Below are positions 26,638 to 36,217 of a stretch of 64,000 nucleotides of DNA, piece by piece. Position 1 is the stretch's first letter; the number at the start of each line of letters is the position of its first letter. Where the stretch lies: contig NZ_CALWJJ010000001.1 of assembly GCF_944380985.1 (NCBI RefSeq), forward strand, positions 186,001 to 250,000. Direction: 5' to 3'. The position numbers and the translations under genes are program-made. Under the pieces are notes generated by a model, which searched no databases, was not told where the DNA came from, and saw only the letters and a list, made by a program, of their open reading frames with translations. This DNA is from an uncultured Agathobaculum sp. (GTDB taxonomy: Bacteria; Bacillota; Clostridia; Oscillospirales; Butyricicoccaceae).

Positions 26638-28572
26638 TTAGCAAAGCTTGGAGCCAGCTTCAATACTATCATCCAACATCAGCAGATGCAGTTTATCATC
26701 CTTTTCCGCTGATAGTAGCATGCCGCACGACTCCTGCCCCATCATTTTGCGCGTCGGCAAATTGGTGACTGCGACGACTGTCTTGCCCACAAGCTGCTCG
26801 GGCGTATAATACTTCGCGATGCCGGACAGAATCTGGCGCGGCGTACCCGAGCCGTCGTCCAGCTGGAACTTCAGCAGCTTTTCGCTCTTTTTTACATTCT
26901 CACACGCGAGCACCTTACACACGGTCATATCGACCTTGCAAAAATCGTCAAACGGGATGTCAGGCAGAAAGGTAACCACCGGCTGCTCCGCCTGCTGCTT
27001 TGCCTTATTCTCCTCCTCGATCTCGGCGAGCTTTTTCGGTATGTCAATGCGCTCGAACAGGATAGACGCCTTGCCCACCTGGTCACCCGCCTGCATGCCG
27101 TCGAAACAAGAAAGGCTCTCGACACCCTTGTCTTCCACGTTCAACTGGGCAAAAATCTTTTCCGCAGTGTTCGGCAAATAGGGGCGCATCATGGTCGCCG
27201 CAAAGCGGATGCACTCGAGCAGGTTATACAGTACCGTGCCGAGCCGCGCTTTGCTATCCTCGTCCTTGGCCAACACCCAAGGCATGGTTTCGTCAATATA
27301 CTTATTCGAGCGGCGCAACAGGGCGAACACCTCGTCGATTGCATCCGCAACATGCAAATCACTCATGCGCTTTTCGACCGCTGCAGGCAGACCAAGCGCA
27401 ATTTTTTTCAACTCGTCATCCAGTGGTTCAGCCTCGGTCGGAGCTGGGATAATGCCGCCAAAGTATTTCTCAGTCATCGCAATCGTGCGGTTGACCAGGT
27501 TGCCCAGCACATTTGCAAGGTCAGAATTGACGCGTTCACAGATTAGCTCGTAGGAGATCATGCCGTCGTTGCCAAACGGCATTTCGTGCAGCACATAGTA
27601 GCGCACCGCGTCCACACCGAACTGACGCACCAGATCATCCGCGTAAATCACGTTGCCGAGCGATTTCGACATCTTTCCTTCGCCCACCAACAGCCACGGG
27701 TGACCGAATACCTGCTTTGGCAGTTCTTCGCCGAGCGCCATCAGAAAGATCGGCCAATAGATCGTGTGAAAGCGAATGATGTCCTTGCCAATCAGATGCA
27801 CATCCGCCGGCCAGAATCGCTTGTAATGTTCGTCGTGGTTTCCATCCGGGTCATATCCGCAGAAGGTGATATAGTTGGTAAGCGCGTCGAGCCAGACGTA
27901 AACCACATGGCCGGGATCAAAGTCGACCGGGATACCCCAGGTAAACGAAGTGCGCGATACGCATAGGTCCTGCAAGCCGGGTTTGAGAAAATTGTTGACC
28001 ATCTCGTTTTTACGGCTCTCGGGCTGAATAAATTCGGGATGGGTCTCAATGTGCTGCATCAGACGGTCGGCGTACTTGCTCATACGGAAGAAGTAGGCCT
28101 CCTCTTCTGCGTCCACAACCGGCCGGCCGCAGTCCGGGCAGCATCCATCCTTGAGCTGGCTCTCGGTCCAGAAAGATTCGCAGGGCTTGCAATACTTGCC
28201 TTTGTAGCTGCCTTTATAGATGTCGCCCTGGTCATGCAGCTTCTTGAATATCTTCTGCACTTTTTTCATATGCACAGGATCGGTAGTGCGGACAAAGCGG
28301 TCATACGTGGTGTTCATCAAATCCCAGATCGCCTTGACTTCGCCCGCAACCTTGTCTACATGCTGCTGCGGGGTGATGCCCGCAGCCTCAGCCTTTTCCT
28401 GAATCTTCTGGCCGTGCTCGTCCGTACCAGTCTGGAAGTATACGTCGTAGCCGGTCATGCGCTTGTAGCGCGCGATCGCGTCGGCAAGCACGATCTCATA
28501 TGTGTTGCCGATGTGCGGCTTTGCCGAGGTGTAGGCGATAGCCGTCGAGATATAATAGGGTTTCTTGTCCAT
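26638..28572 (-). CDS. metG: Methionyl-tRNA synthetase with C-terminal tRNA-binding domain
   Basis: 644 residues, class I synthetase charging tRNA-Met. The HIGH equivalent is AKPHIGNTYE, a zinc knuckle follows (CKPCESFWTESQLKDGCCPDC), and the KMSKS loop is GEGKMSKSLGN. An anticodon-binding helical domain follows. The EMAP-II/Trbp111-like domain begins near VDMTVCKVLACENVKKSEKLL, the dimeric long form. It is preceded by a T-box leader whose specifier reads ATG, with a decayed gene in between. AAAGGAGAG ribosome-binding site. Confidence 0.96.
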   Translation of the reverse strand: MDKKPYYISTAIAYTSAKPHIGNTYEIVLADAIARYKRMTGYDVYFQTGTDEHGQKIQEKAEAAGITPQQHVDKVAGEVKAIWDLMNTTYDRFVRTTDPVHMKKVQKIFKKLHDQGDIYKGSYKGKYCKPCESFWTESQLKDGCCPDCGRPVVDAEEEAYFFRMSKYADRLMQHIETHPEFIQPESRKNEMVNNFLKPGLQDLCVSRTSFTWGIPVDFDPGHVVYVWLDALTNYITFCGYDPDGNHDEHYKRFWPADVHLIGKDIIRFHTIYWPIFLMALGEELPKQVFGHPWLLVGEGKMSKSLGNVIYADDLVRQFGVDAVRYYVLHEMPFGNDGMISYELICERVNSDLANVLGNLVNRTIAMTEKYFGGIIPAPTEAEPLDDELKKIALGLPAAVEKRMSDLHVADAIDEVFALLRRSNKYIDETMPWVLAKDEDSKARLGTVLYNLLECIRFAATMMRPYLPNTAEKIFAQLNVEDKGVESLSCFDGMQAGDQVGKASILFERIDIPKKLAEIEEENKAKQQAEQPVVTFLPDIPFDDFCKVDMTVCKVLACENVKKSEKLLKFQLDDGSGTPRQILSGIAKYYTPEQLVGKTVVAVTNLPTRKMMGQESCGMLLSAEKDDKLHLLMLDDSIEAGSKLC

Positions 28573-28591
28573 TCTTTGCTCTCCTTTATTT

Positions 28592-28891
28592 TCATTTTAT
28601 GTGTTTTATCGTATTTTTATCAATGCGTACATCTCTCTGTCCAGCAGCTCGCCGCGCATGTAAACGCTCAGCCGCTTTATTCCTTTTGCACAGAAAGCCA
28701 TTTTTCTCAAGCGCACAGCAGGACGCGCGGTTGCGGCTGAACGGCTCGGTAAAAATGTGCACAATATCCCATTTCGCTAAGCCAAGCACGCACATCCGCC
28801 GCACAGCCTCGGCCGAAACGCCATCGTCATCTGCCAGCGCCGCACAGACCGCCGCATCTGAAACACGCCACGGCCGGAGCAAAATTTTCAT
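28592..28891 (-). pseudogene. Internally deleted GNAT acetyltransferase remnant between T-box and metG
   Basis: The 99-codon frame begins like a GNAT protein (MKILLRPWRVSDAAVCAALADD). It then jumps directly to the C-terminal acetyl-CoA-binding part (SAEAVRRMCVLGLAKWDIVHIFTEPFSRNRASCCALEKNGFL), missing roughly 60-70 central residues. It ends in a basic, non-homologous tail (CKRNKAAERLHARRAAG…). No functional fold seems possible, so decay through deletion and a later frameshift is inferred. Its start codon is directly behind the T-box terminator, so it is transcribed with metG. Confidence 0.65.
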
Positions 28892-28896
28892 CAAAA

Positions 28897-29173
28897 AAGC
28901 CCTCCTCCCGAATGGTTTTCCATCCAAGGACGAGAGCCAAAAAGCTTCCGTGTTACCACCTTGCTTTACGCGCCCCTCACGGCGGCGCGCCTTAGCGGGT
29001 ACTGCTACCCTGATCCGATAACGGGAATCACCCGCCGCAGCCTTACCGCTAAAGCGCGGCTCAGTGCGAAGCTCCAAGGCCATCTTCCAGTGTGACTTAC
29101 GCATCCCGCTTACACCCTCCGGAACTCGCTTTGCCGTTCTTCACGCTGTACTTTCCTTTTCATCGCCTGTAAC
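28897..29173 (-). ncRNA. T-box leader, Met specifier (metG control)
   Basis: Leader that senses uncharged tRNA. The T-box core AGGTGGTAACACGG (28949-28962) contains the TGGT bulge for the tRNA CCA end. The likely specifier ATG (29083-29081) sits in GGAAGATGGCC, matching the GAA-N-specifier-purine context. The competing terminator spans about 28897-28937 (ATGG-AAAA-CCAT core extending into GCTCTCGTCC/GGAGGAGGGC, then TTTTTT). The Met specifier agrees with metG downstream. Stem I lies in about 29070-29165. Confidence 0.85.
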
Positions 29174-29179
29174 GGATTT

Positions 29180-29208
29180 ATTATAACATTGCGATTTTTC
29201 GCTGTCAA
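29180..29208 (-). promoter_or_regulatory. Consensus promoter of the T-box/metG transcript
   Basis: TTGACA (29208-29203), 17-base spacer, TATAAT (29185-29180): a perfect sigma-A match on the minus strand. Confidence 0.85.
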
Positions 29209-29250
29209 GCGGACTGAACGGCCGGTCATTTTTGCCTCCATGCGGCCGAA

Positions 29251-29281
29251 GGCCGCGGCTCCGGATACCCGGACCGCGGCC
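29251..29281 (-). terminator. GC-rich hairpin after the DUF975 gene
   Basis: Stem GGCCGCGGCTCCGG / CCGGACCGCGGCC just beyond the stop at 29288. There is no T-run, so it may be a weak or Rho-assisted terminator or a 3'-end stabiliser. Confidence 0.5.
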
Positions 29282-29287
29282 TGTTCC

Positions 29288-30262
29288 TTATAACTGTGTA
29301 TCCCCCTGATCCTGGCTTTCAGGCTGATCATCCACCGGAGGCTGCCAAGCCGGCGCCGCCAGTTTTTCATATATCTTGAAGAACGAAGTCATATAGTAAG
29401 CGCTAACAAAGCCGCCCAGCACGACCGATAGGCACAGTGATGCCACAACAGAAGCCAAGTAGACCATAAGCCCCATACCGTTGCCAAGCAGATCATAGCC
29501 GATTTCACCCAGCAACAGGCACAGCCTGCTGCTGCCCAGCAGCAGAACATACCAGCCGGCAAAGGTCAGAACAAACCAAAGCAGTCTGCCATACTGTCCG
29601 CGAAACGCACGGGCGCCCTGCGCAGTTGCCGACCACACGCCGCTGTTCGGCTGATCGTACAGCACAACCCAGCCGGCCTCATATGCCAGCAGCTTGACGC
29701 CAATCAGCAGCACAGCCAGCACATACACCGCCACAATGCCGATAATTAGCCCGTCAGACGGCATTTGAAAGGTTACCATCGACTGCATCATCACCGACAG
29801 CAGCACAAAGATGAAGATAACGGTCGGCACAATCATCCACAAAAACGAGCGGAGGAATATGCAGAACACCATTTTAATACCAGTCCACAATGCTCGCAGC
29901 GATGTAAACGCCTGAAACAGCGTGCTAATACCCGGCTCTTCACCGCGCTGCAACCCGATGTAAAACCGCATCAAGCCATATTGCAGCGGCCCGGTGATCA
30001 CCAGCATTATCATCAGCACAATCCACAGCCCGTTAAGCCCAGCCGACACCGCCCTGCTAAGCAGATACTGATCGGTATAACCTGCGAGCAGCAAGGCGAA
30101 CACTCCGCCAGACACTGTGACGATCATGATGACCGCCAGCAGCAGGTACGGCACTGTATACAGCACCTGTATGCCAATGCAACGGCCCAAATTGTTCCAG
30201 ACGTGCGCGCGGCACTCCTTTTTCACCTGCCGGCGCGTCTGTGCATCAAATTGAAAAGACAT
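29288..30262 (-). CDS. DUF975 family integral membrane protein
   Basis: 324 residues with about six transmembrane segments (e.g. IQVLYTVPYLLLAVIMIVTV, AVYVLAVLLIGVKLLAYEAG, LLWFVLTFAGWYVLLLGSS). Family marks are a basic cytoplasmic N terminus (RRQVKKECRAHVWNNLGRCI), the amphipathic GLMRFYIGLQRGEEPGISTLFQAF and the late AYYMTSFFKIYE. DUF975 proteins are common in Clostridia, but their biochemical role is not known. The C-terminal tail is acidic and Gln/Pro-rich. It follows the VanW-type gene by 45 bases in the same direction and may share its transcript. Confidence 0.82.
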   Translation of the reverse strand: MSFQFDAQTRRQVKKECRAHVWNNLGRCIGIQVLYTVPYLLLAVIMIVTVSGGVFALLLAGYTDQYLLSRAVSAGLNGLWIVLMIMLVITGPLQYGLMRFYIGLQRGEEPGISTLFQAFTSLRALWTGIKMVFCIFLRSFLWMIVPTVIFIFVLLSVMMQSMVTFQMPSDGLIIGIVAVYVLAVLLIGVKLLAYEAGWVVLYDQPNSGVWSATAQGARAFRGQYGRLLWFVLTFAGWYVLLLGSSRLCLLLGEIGYDLLGNGMGLMVYLASVVASLCLSVVLGGFVSAYYMTSFFKIYEKLAAPAWQPPVDDQPESQDQGDTQL

Positions 30263-30307
30263 ATTCTTCCTCCCTCTCTTTTGTTACAATGTCAAAACCC
30301 CCGCACC

Positions 30308-32155
30308 CTACACGTCCACGCTTGCGCCGCCCGTTCCAGCAGCAGGTGCGTCCGGTTGTCCGGACGGCGCCGTTTCATCCGTAGGCGGCGTCTCGGTTTC
30401 AGGCGGTACGGTGTCGTTCTCAGCCGGCGTGCCGTCTGTAGGCGGCGTTTCCTCTGCTCCGGGCTGCGCGGTTTCGCCAGGCGTTTTCGCCGGACCGACA
30501 TGCACCACTTCGTCTCGTTTATTGTAGCTTGAGGTATTAGCCAGCACTTCGGTTGTCTCGCCGTTTTCCGTGATGATCTTGTATGTGCGGGTAGCGTAAC
30601 CCGTGATGCCGCTGACCTCCACGCGGCTTGTTCCCGGCGCAAGGCTGTTATCCTGCTTGGTGGTACGCTGATACGAACGGGTCTCAAGCACCTCAGTGCG
30701 GGTGGTGACCGTCTTATCGCTCACCTTGGTGCCGATGATGGTCATGGTCAGTTCTCCATTTTCCTGCACCGCCAGGATTTTTACCGGGTAGTCCGTATTG
30801 TTTTTAAAGCAGAAATCCGGCCCACCCCAAGAAACTGTTGCATCCTCTCCAAGCGGTGTGTAGGACACGGTAAACGAGTGGTTCACCCGCTGTGTAACCT
30901 CCAGATCGGCACGCAGCACAGCCATATACAGTGTTGAGGAGGGCTGGCAGACACCGCCGCCGACCTCGTCGATAATCTGATTGCCTGAGTATGCGCCCGC
31001 AGACCGGTATCCTCGCTCGATTGTACGCTCACCGACTACGTTATTATAAGAAAATTCATCCCCTGGGTTTAGGATGGTGCCATTGATCGCCGCAGCCGCC
31101 AGGCGAACGTTGTTCGTGCGCGGCACGTTGCCTTCATTTAATCCGGTTGCACAGCTGGCCAGCGTATCACGAAACAGCGCTTGACGCAGATCTTCAGCGG
31201 TCACCGTGGCCGGCTGGATCGTTGCTGGAATGACATAGCTTGGCGCAGAGCCGTCACCAATGATGTCACGCGCCTGCTCGATGTCAAACTGCACGCCTGC
31301 CTTTTCGGGAATGATCGTGGTTCCATCCTTTTTATCAACAGTCGCATTGACTGGGTCGCCGATCACCTCGGCGGCGATTTTATCAATGTCGATCTCGGGC
31401 GTGTCAGTCAAATCAGTCGTCACCTCGTAAGAGGTAAAGTCCATCAAGCGGATTTTTTCGATCAGCGCCTGCTCGACCGCCGCCATGTCAAAGCGCACCC
31501 CCGGCTTGCCAGCGTAGATAACTATGTCATCCGTGCCGATCTCCCAGGTCGGGTCAACCGGCTCGGTCAACGCCTTGTCGGAAATTTCCTCCAGCGCTGC
31601 TGTCAGGCCGACCCCATCCACACCGACCGCGATCTGCGCCCGATTCTGCCCAAACACCGCCTTGATGATATTCCATACCCGCACAAACGGGTTGCCGGTA
31701 CGGCCAACTGCAAATGCATTTTCGACCGACTGCTCGACATCTACGCTTTGCAGCACATCCTCAAGCGGGATGTCATACGTCGCTTCATAAATGGTGACCG
31801 ATACGTCCTGCCCCTCATACAGCGCATCGCTATGCTGCCTGATCTGTTCCGCAACGGCGGCGCGGTTCATCCCGCCAACCGGGATCGAGCCTACATTCAC
31901 GCCCGGAAATACGAAAGGATACAGATAGGCAAACGCGCATAGCAGTGTAAGAAGCAGCAGAACAACGCCGCCCGTAATCCATGCTGCCAGCGGCACATGC
32001 AGCTCGCGTTTTGCCTTTTCGGGTTCTGGCGCAGCTTCGTTTGCGACATCAATTCTTTCTTTGCGCTTCAAGACATGCGCCCCCCTTTTGATTTTTTTCG
32101 CCTGGGTGTCCAATATGTTTTTCCCCTTTTCGCTTGGTTTTATATATGTATGCAT
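30308..32155 (-). CDS. VanW/G5 cell-wall protein with peptidoglycan-binding-4 domain
   Basis: Up to 615 residues. A basic cytoplasmic N terminus and one transmembrane helix (AAWITGGVVLLLLTLLCAFAYLY) open the protein, then a PG_binding_4-like region (about 90-330). The VanW domain follows (NVRLAAAAINGTILNPGDEFSYNNVVGERT, GGGVCQPSSTLYMAVLRADLEV), then a G5 domain (about 480-545). A Pro/Thr/Glu-rich C-terminal tail ends it. It is probably extracytoplasmic, at peptidoglycan; the exact activity of VanW domains is unsettled. The start is uncertain: a TTG at 32071 has AGGGGGG upstream and would remove 28 unusual residues, so it may be the real start. Confidence 0.88.
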   Translation of the reverse strand: MHTYIKPSEKGKNILDTQAKKIKRGAHVLKRKERIDVANEAAPEPEKAKRELHVPLAAWITGGVVLLLLTLLCAFAYLYPFVFPGVNVGSIPVGGMNRAAVAEQIRQHSDALYEGQDVSVTIYEATYDIPLEDVLQSVDVEQSVENAFAVGRTGNPFVRVWNIIKAVFGQNRAQIAVGVDGVGLTAALEEISDKALTEPVDPTWEIGTDDIVIYAGKPGVRFDMAAVEQALIEKIRLMDFTSYEVTTDLTDTPEIDIDKIAAEVIGDPVNATVDKKDGTTIIPEKAGVQFDIEQARDIIGDGSAPSYVIPATIQPATVTAEDLRQALFRDTLASCATGLNEGNVPRTNNVRLAAAAINGTILNPGDEFSYNNVVGERTIERGYRSAGAYSGNQIIDEVGGGVCQPSSTLYMAVLRADLEVTQRVNHSFTVSYTPLGEDATVSWGGPDFCFKNNTDYPVKILAVQENGELTMTIIGTKVSDKTVTTRTEVLETRSYQRTTKQDNSLAPGTSRVEVSGITGYATRTYKIITENGETTEVLANTSSYNKRDEVVHVGPAKTPGETAQPGAEETPPTDGTPAENDTVPPETETPPTDETAPSGQPDAPAAGTGGASVDV

Positions 32156-32354
32156 GCGATATGCCTATAACCCGGTGTGTCGGGATAATTAACGGCACAA
32201 CTGCCGTTTTTCGACAGATTATACTTTTTCTATTATATATGGCAATACCCGGATAAACAACAACAATTTGGTTAAAACATGCCGGTTATGATAAAGCATA
32301 CTATTTCCGCCATGGCATCATGCTTAGCTTTCCAAGCCGCACAGCGGCAGCGGC

Positions 32355-32383
32355 AAAACCAGCCGTGTAAATGGGCCGGTTTT
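32355..32383 (-). terminator. Hairpin downstream of pgi
   Basis: AAAACC(A)GCC / GGCCGGTTTT on the plus strand with T-rich flank, second of two hairpins after pgi. The remaining gap 32156-32519 holds no gene. Confidence 0.4.
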
Positions 32384-32432
32384 ATATATCGGAAAACCGT
32401 GCTGCGCGTACAAAACAGCTGCATCACAGATA

Positions 32433-32468
32433 AACAAAAACAGAAACCGGCCGCAATTAGCAACCGGT
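32433..32468 (-). terminator. Terminator of pgi
   Basis: Minus strand stem ACCGGTTGC / GCGGCCGGT (two G-U pairs), loop TAATT, then a T-rich run TTCTGTTTTTG, about 50 bases past the stop. Confidence 0.7.
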
Positions 32469-32519
32469 CTCTTGTAAAATATGAAGGCATTGACCTTAGC
32501 ATCTATATTAGCCGATCTT

Positions 32520-33854
32520 TTAATGCAATCTCGCTTCCAGCTCTCTGCGGCGCTCCTCAAAGCCCGGTTTGCCGAGCAGGGCAAACATATTTTTCTTATA
32601 CGCCTCGACGCCCGGCTGGTCAAATGGGTTGACGCCCAGCAGGTATCCCGAAATGCCGCAGGCTTTTTCAAAGAAATACACCAGATAGCCAAAGTGCCAT
32701 GCGTCCGCCCGGTCAATCTCGACGATGATATTGGGCGTACCGCCGTCCATATGCGCTATCAGCGTGCCCTGATATGCCTTGGAGTTGACAAACTGCACAC
32801 TCTTGCCCGCAAGGTAGTTGAGGCCGTCGATGTCCGTATCAGTCTGCTCAATACAGCTTTCCGAGCGCGGCTGACGCACCCACACAACGGTTTCAAACAG
32901 GTTGCGCGTGCCATCCTGGATGAATTGGCCGATCGAATGCAGATCAGTCGAGAAATTGGCCGAAGTGGCAAAAATACCTTTGTGATCCTTGCCCTCAGAC
33001 TCGTCAAACAGCTGCTTGAACCACTCGCCCATCATGACAAGCGCGGGCTCATAGTTTACGAGAATCTCAACTGCTTTGCCCTTCTGGTGTAGGATGTTGC
33101 GGATTGCCGCATATTTGGCGCAGTCGTGGTCGACGCCTGTGGAGAATATCCGCCGTGCTTCGGCCGCGCCCGCCATGGCAGCGTCAACATCGACGCCGGC
33201 GGCCGCCATCGGCAAAAGGCCGACTGCGGTCAGCACGGAAAAGCGGCCGCCGACATCATCTGGCACGACAAAAGTCTCGTATCCCTCATCGTCAGCCAGT
33301 TTTTTGAGTGCGCCGCGTGCCTTGTCAGTTGTGGCAAAGATACGCTCTTTTGCGCCTTGCTTACCGTATTTGTCCTCACAAAGCTTTTTGAACAGGCGAA
33401 ACGCAATCGCAGGCTCGGTCGTCGTGCCCGATTTGGAGATCACATTAATACAGAAATCACGCTCGCCGATGATCTTCACCACATCATTGAGATAGGACGA
33501 CGAAATGTTGCTGCCGACAAAGTAAACCTCCGGGATGCCCGCTGGGCGCACGCTGTTATACATCTGTCCATTGACAAATTCGATCGCTGCGCGAGCACCC
33601 AGATAGGAGCCACCGATGCCAATGACGACCAGCACATCACAGCTCTGCTGTATCTTCTTTGCCGCCGCCTTGATACGGGCAAACTCTTCCTTATCATAAT
33701 TTTCGGGTAGATCAAGCCAACCCAAAAAATTGTTGCCCGCGCCTGTACGGGCGTGCAGTGTGTCCTGCGCCGCCTGCACCATCGGCGCCATGTGTGCCAG
33801 CTCGTCCTGCCCGACAAAACCCTGCAGGCCGGTCAGCTTCAATTCCATTGCCAT
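32520..33854 (-). CDS. pgi: Glucose-6-phosphate isomerase
   Basis: Cytosolic glycolytic enzyme that interconverts glucose-6-phosphate and fructose-6-phosphate; 444 residues, the short form of Firmicutes. Conserved pieces are [18 protein letters not shown] (phosphate-binding), [57 protein letters not shown] and AKAYQGT-type C-terminal residues ([16 protein letters not shown] with the catalytic lysine). Monocistronic: promoter TTGCGA-16-TATACT upstream and a terminator downstream. AAAGGGG ribosome-binding site. Confidence 0.96.
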   Translation of the reverse strand: MAMELKLTGLQGFVGQDELAHMAPMVQAAQDTLHARTGAGNNFLGWLDLPENYDKEEFARIKAAAKKIQQSCDVLVVIGIGGSYLGARAAIEFVNGQMYNSVRPAGIPEVYFVGSNISSSYLNDVVKIIGERDFCINVISKSGTTTEPAIAFRLFKKLCEDKYGKQGAKERIFATTDKARGALKKLADDEGYETFVVPDDVGGRFSVLTAVGLLPMAAAGVDVDAAMAGAAEARRIFSTGVDHDCAKYAAIRNILHQKGKAVEILVNYEPALVMMGEWFKQLFDESEGKDHKGIFATSANFSTDLHSIGQFIQDGTRNLFETVVWVRQPRSESCIEQTDTDIDGLNYLAGKSVQFVNSKAYQGTLIAHMDGGTPNIIVEIDRADAWHFGYLVYFFEKACGISGYLLGVNPFDQPGVEAYKKNMFALLGKPGFEERRRELEARLH

Positions 33855-33916
33855 AACTGTTTTCCCCTTTATCTAAATTAAGGTCATTCCATCGGCAGAT
33901 AGAAACCACTTTCAAC

Positions 33917-33944
33917 AGTATACCACACTTATAAAAAATCGCAA
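33917..33944 (-). promoter_or_regulatory. Promoter of pgi
   Basis: Minus strand TTGCGA (33944-33939), 16-base spacer, TATACT (33922-33917), about 60 bases before the start codon. Confidence 0.6.
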
Positions 33945-34023
33945 GGTTTTTGTTTATTTTCTACAATTTTTTTATATTTTATTTGTTCAATGCCACACGA
34001 TCATCTGTTGGGCTCCTTATAGC

Positions 34024-34060
34024 AAAAAAATACCGCTTTCCCGGCAAAGGAAAGCGGTAT
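34024..34060 (-). terminator. Terminator of glyA
   Basis: Stem ATACCGCTTTCC / GGAAAGCGGTAT with T-run on the minus strand, a few bases after the glyA stop. Confidence 0.9.
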
Positions 34061-34065
34061 AGTGT

Positions 34066-35310
34066 TTAGCGGTAAATCGGGAAACGCGCACAGATGTCGG
34101 TTACATTGCGGCGGATCTCGTCAGCCTTGTTATCAAAATCGGTCGCAGCCTGCCAGATGAACTCCGCGATATGGAGCATCTCCGGCTCGCCAAAGCCGCG
34201 CGAGGTGACAGCCGGCGTGCCGACACGCTGGCCGGAGGTCACAAACGGGCTGGCCGGATCGTTCGGGATGGCGTTTTTGTTGGCGGTGATGTACACCTCA
34301 TCCAAACGGTTTTGTAGATCCTTGCCGCTCACACCGGTCTTGCGCAGGTCGATCAGCACAAGGTGGTTATCCGTACCGTCAGAAACCAGGTCAAAGCCCT
34401 GGTTTTGCAGCGCACGCGCGAGCACCTTGGCATTGGTGACGACCTGTTGCTGATACGCTTTGAACTCAGGCTTCAGCGCCTCGCCAAAGCAGACCGCCTT
34501 GGACGCGATCACATGCTCAAGCGGGCCGCCCTGGGTGCCTGGGAAAATTGCCTTGTCAAACTTTTTGCCAAGCTCTTCGTTGTTTGAAAGAATGACGCCG
34601 CCGCGCGGGCCGCGCAGCGTCTTGTGCGTTGTGGTGGTGACGACGTCCGCATACGGCAGCGGACTCATGTGCAGGCCGGCAGCAACCAAACCCGCGATGT
34701 GCGCCATGTCGACAAACAGATACGCGCCAACCTCATGCGCGATCTCGGCAAACTTTGCAAAGTCGATCGCACGCGGATAGGCCGATGCACCCGCGATGAT
34801 CATCTTGGGCTTTTCCTTCTTTGCCAGGTCTCGCAGTGCGTCATAGTCGATATAGCCGTTGTCATCCACACCGTAGGGCACGATGCGGTACAGCAGGCCG
34901 GACTGGTTGACCGGCGAACCATGCGTCAGGTGGCCGCCGTTATCAAGGCTCATGCCGAGCACGGTATCGCCCGGCTGGCACAGCGCCTGATAGACCGCCA
35001 TGTTCGCCTGCGCGCCCGAGTGGGGCTGCACGTTGGCATATTTGGCGCCGAATACTTCACACACGCGCTTGATGGCCAGATTTTCGACCTCATCAACGCA
35101 TTCGCAGCCGCCGTAATAACGCCTGCCCGGATAGCCCTCCGCATACTTGTTGGTAAGCACCGAATTCATCGCGGCCATGACCGCTTCGCTGACGATGTTT
35201 TCGGATGCAATCAGCTCGATGTTGCGCGCCTGACGGTCGTATTCCGCCTGGATCATGCGCCCAAGCTCGGGATCATACGCCTTTACAAATTCCATTGCCT
35301 CGCGAACCAT
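34066..35310 (-). CDS. glyA: Serine hydroxymethyltransferase
   Basis: PLP enzyme that interconverts serine and glycine with tetrahydrofolate, 414 residues. Landmarks are [57 protein letters not shown], and the PLP lysine in [16 protein letters not shown]. The C-terminal [17 protein letters not shown] is also present. It is divergent from nth, monocistronic, with GGAGGTTG before the start and its own terminator. Confidence 0.97.
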   Translation of the reverse strand: MVREAMEFVKAYDPELGRMIQAEYDRQARNIELIASENIVSEAVMAAMNSVLTNKYAEGYPGRRYYGGCECVDEVENLAIKRVCEVFGAKYANVQPHSGAQANMAVYQALCQPGDTVLGMSLDNGGHLTHGSPVNQSGLLYRIVPYGVDDNGYIDYDALRDLAKKEKPKMIIAGASAYPRAIDFAKFAEIAHEVGAYLFVDMAHIAGLVAAGLHMSPLPYADVVTTTTHKTLRGPRGGVILSNNEELGKKFDKAIFPGTQGGPLEHVIASKAVCFGEALKPEFKAYQQQVVTNAKVLARALQNQGFDLVSDGTDNHLVLIDLRKTGVSGKDLQNRLDEVYITANKNAIPNDPASPFVTSGQRVGTPAVTSRGFGEPEMLHIAEFIWQAATDFDNKADEIRRNVTDICARFPIYR

Positions 35311-35453
35311 TTTTCAACCTCCATCAGCATGTGAGATAGTGTCTGCCTTTTTATTAAACCATATTTCAATACTTTATTCTATTGACAAACAGATGGATTT
35401 TCTCCCAACTTGACCGTAGTTTATGTTAAAAATGTTAAATACCAAGCTTTTCC

Positions 35454-35481
35454 TTGCATTTTTTTGCAAATGTGCTATTAT
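35454..35481 (+). promoter_or_regulatory. Candidate promoter of nth
   Basis: TTGCAT (35454-35459), 16-base spacer, TATTAT (35476-35481), 33 bases before the nth ATG. Confidence 0.45.
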
Positions 35482-35514
35482 TAAAACATCTATGCTGTCG
35501 GGAGTTGTTGCTTT

Positions 35515-36153
35515 ATGACGAAAAAAGAACGCGCCGCCGCCGTGACCGAACTGCTCAAATCGGTCTATCCGGATGCCGAGTGCGCGCTGCATTATACGCA
35601 CGATTATGAGCTGCTGTTTGCCACGCGCTTGTCCGCCCAGTGCACGGATGCGCGCGTCAACATCGTGACCGAAACACTATTCCGGCAATTTCCCACGCTG
35701 GAGAGCTTTGCCGCAGCGCCCGAGGCCGACATCGCCGAGGCGATCAAGACTTGCGGCCTGTTCCGCACCAAGGCGCGCGACCTCAAAGCCTGCGCGATCA
35801 TGCTGCTCGACCGTTTCGGCGGCAAGGTGCCGGACAATATGGAGGACCTGCTGACGCTGCCCGGCGTCGGCCGCAAGACCGCGAACCTCATCCTGGGCGA
35901 CATTTTTGGCAAACCTGCCATCGTGGCCGATACGCACTGCATCCGCCTGTCAGGGCGACTGGGCTTTGTTAAAAACGAAAAGGATCCTGTCAAGGTGGAG
36001 GCTGCGCTACGAAAGCTGATCGATCCCGCAGAGTCCTCGGACTTCTGCCACCGGCTTGTGCTGTTTGGCCGCGAATGGTGTACTGCCCGCAGCCCAAAAT
36101 GTACGGGCTGCCCGCTCGGCGCCGTGTGCCCCAGCTATCCCATCACAAAATAA
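35515..36153 (+). CDS. nth: Endonuclease III
   Basis: Base-excision-repair DNA glycosylase/AP lyase for oxidised pyrimidines, 212 residues. It shows the helix-hairpin-helix with catalytic lysine LPGVGRKTANLILGD, the catalytic aspartate in VADTHCIRLSGRLG, and the C-terminal [4Fe-4S] cluster loop CTARSPKCTGCPLGAVC (C-x6-C-x2-C-x5-C). Full length and intact. GGGAG site before the ATG; convergent with coaX across a shared terminator. Confidence 0.96.
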   Translation: MTKKERAAAVTELLKSVYPDAECALHYTHDYELLFATRLSAQCTDARVNIVTETLFRQFPTLESFAAAPEADIAEAIKTCGLFRTKARDLKACAIMLLDRFGGKVPDNMEDLLTLPGVGRKTANLILGDIFGKPAIVADTHCIRLSGRLGFVKNEKDPVKVEAALRKLIDPAESSDFCHRLVLFGREWCTARSPKCTGCPLGAVCPSYPITK

Positions 36154-36157
36154 ACGC

Positions 36158-36187
36158 AAAAAAGCCTGCCAAACGGCAGGCTTTTTT
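36158..36187 (+). terminator. Terminator between nth and coaX
   Basis: AAAAAAGCCTGCC / GGCAGGCTTTTTT with loop AAAC, 5 bases after the nth stop; symmetrical A/T tails allow use in both directions. Confidence 0.9.
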
Positions 36188-36217
36188 ATTTTTAGTGGCA
36201 CGCGAAGAGTACGGCTG

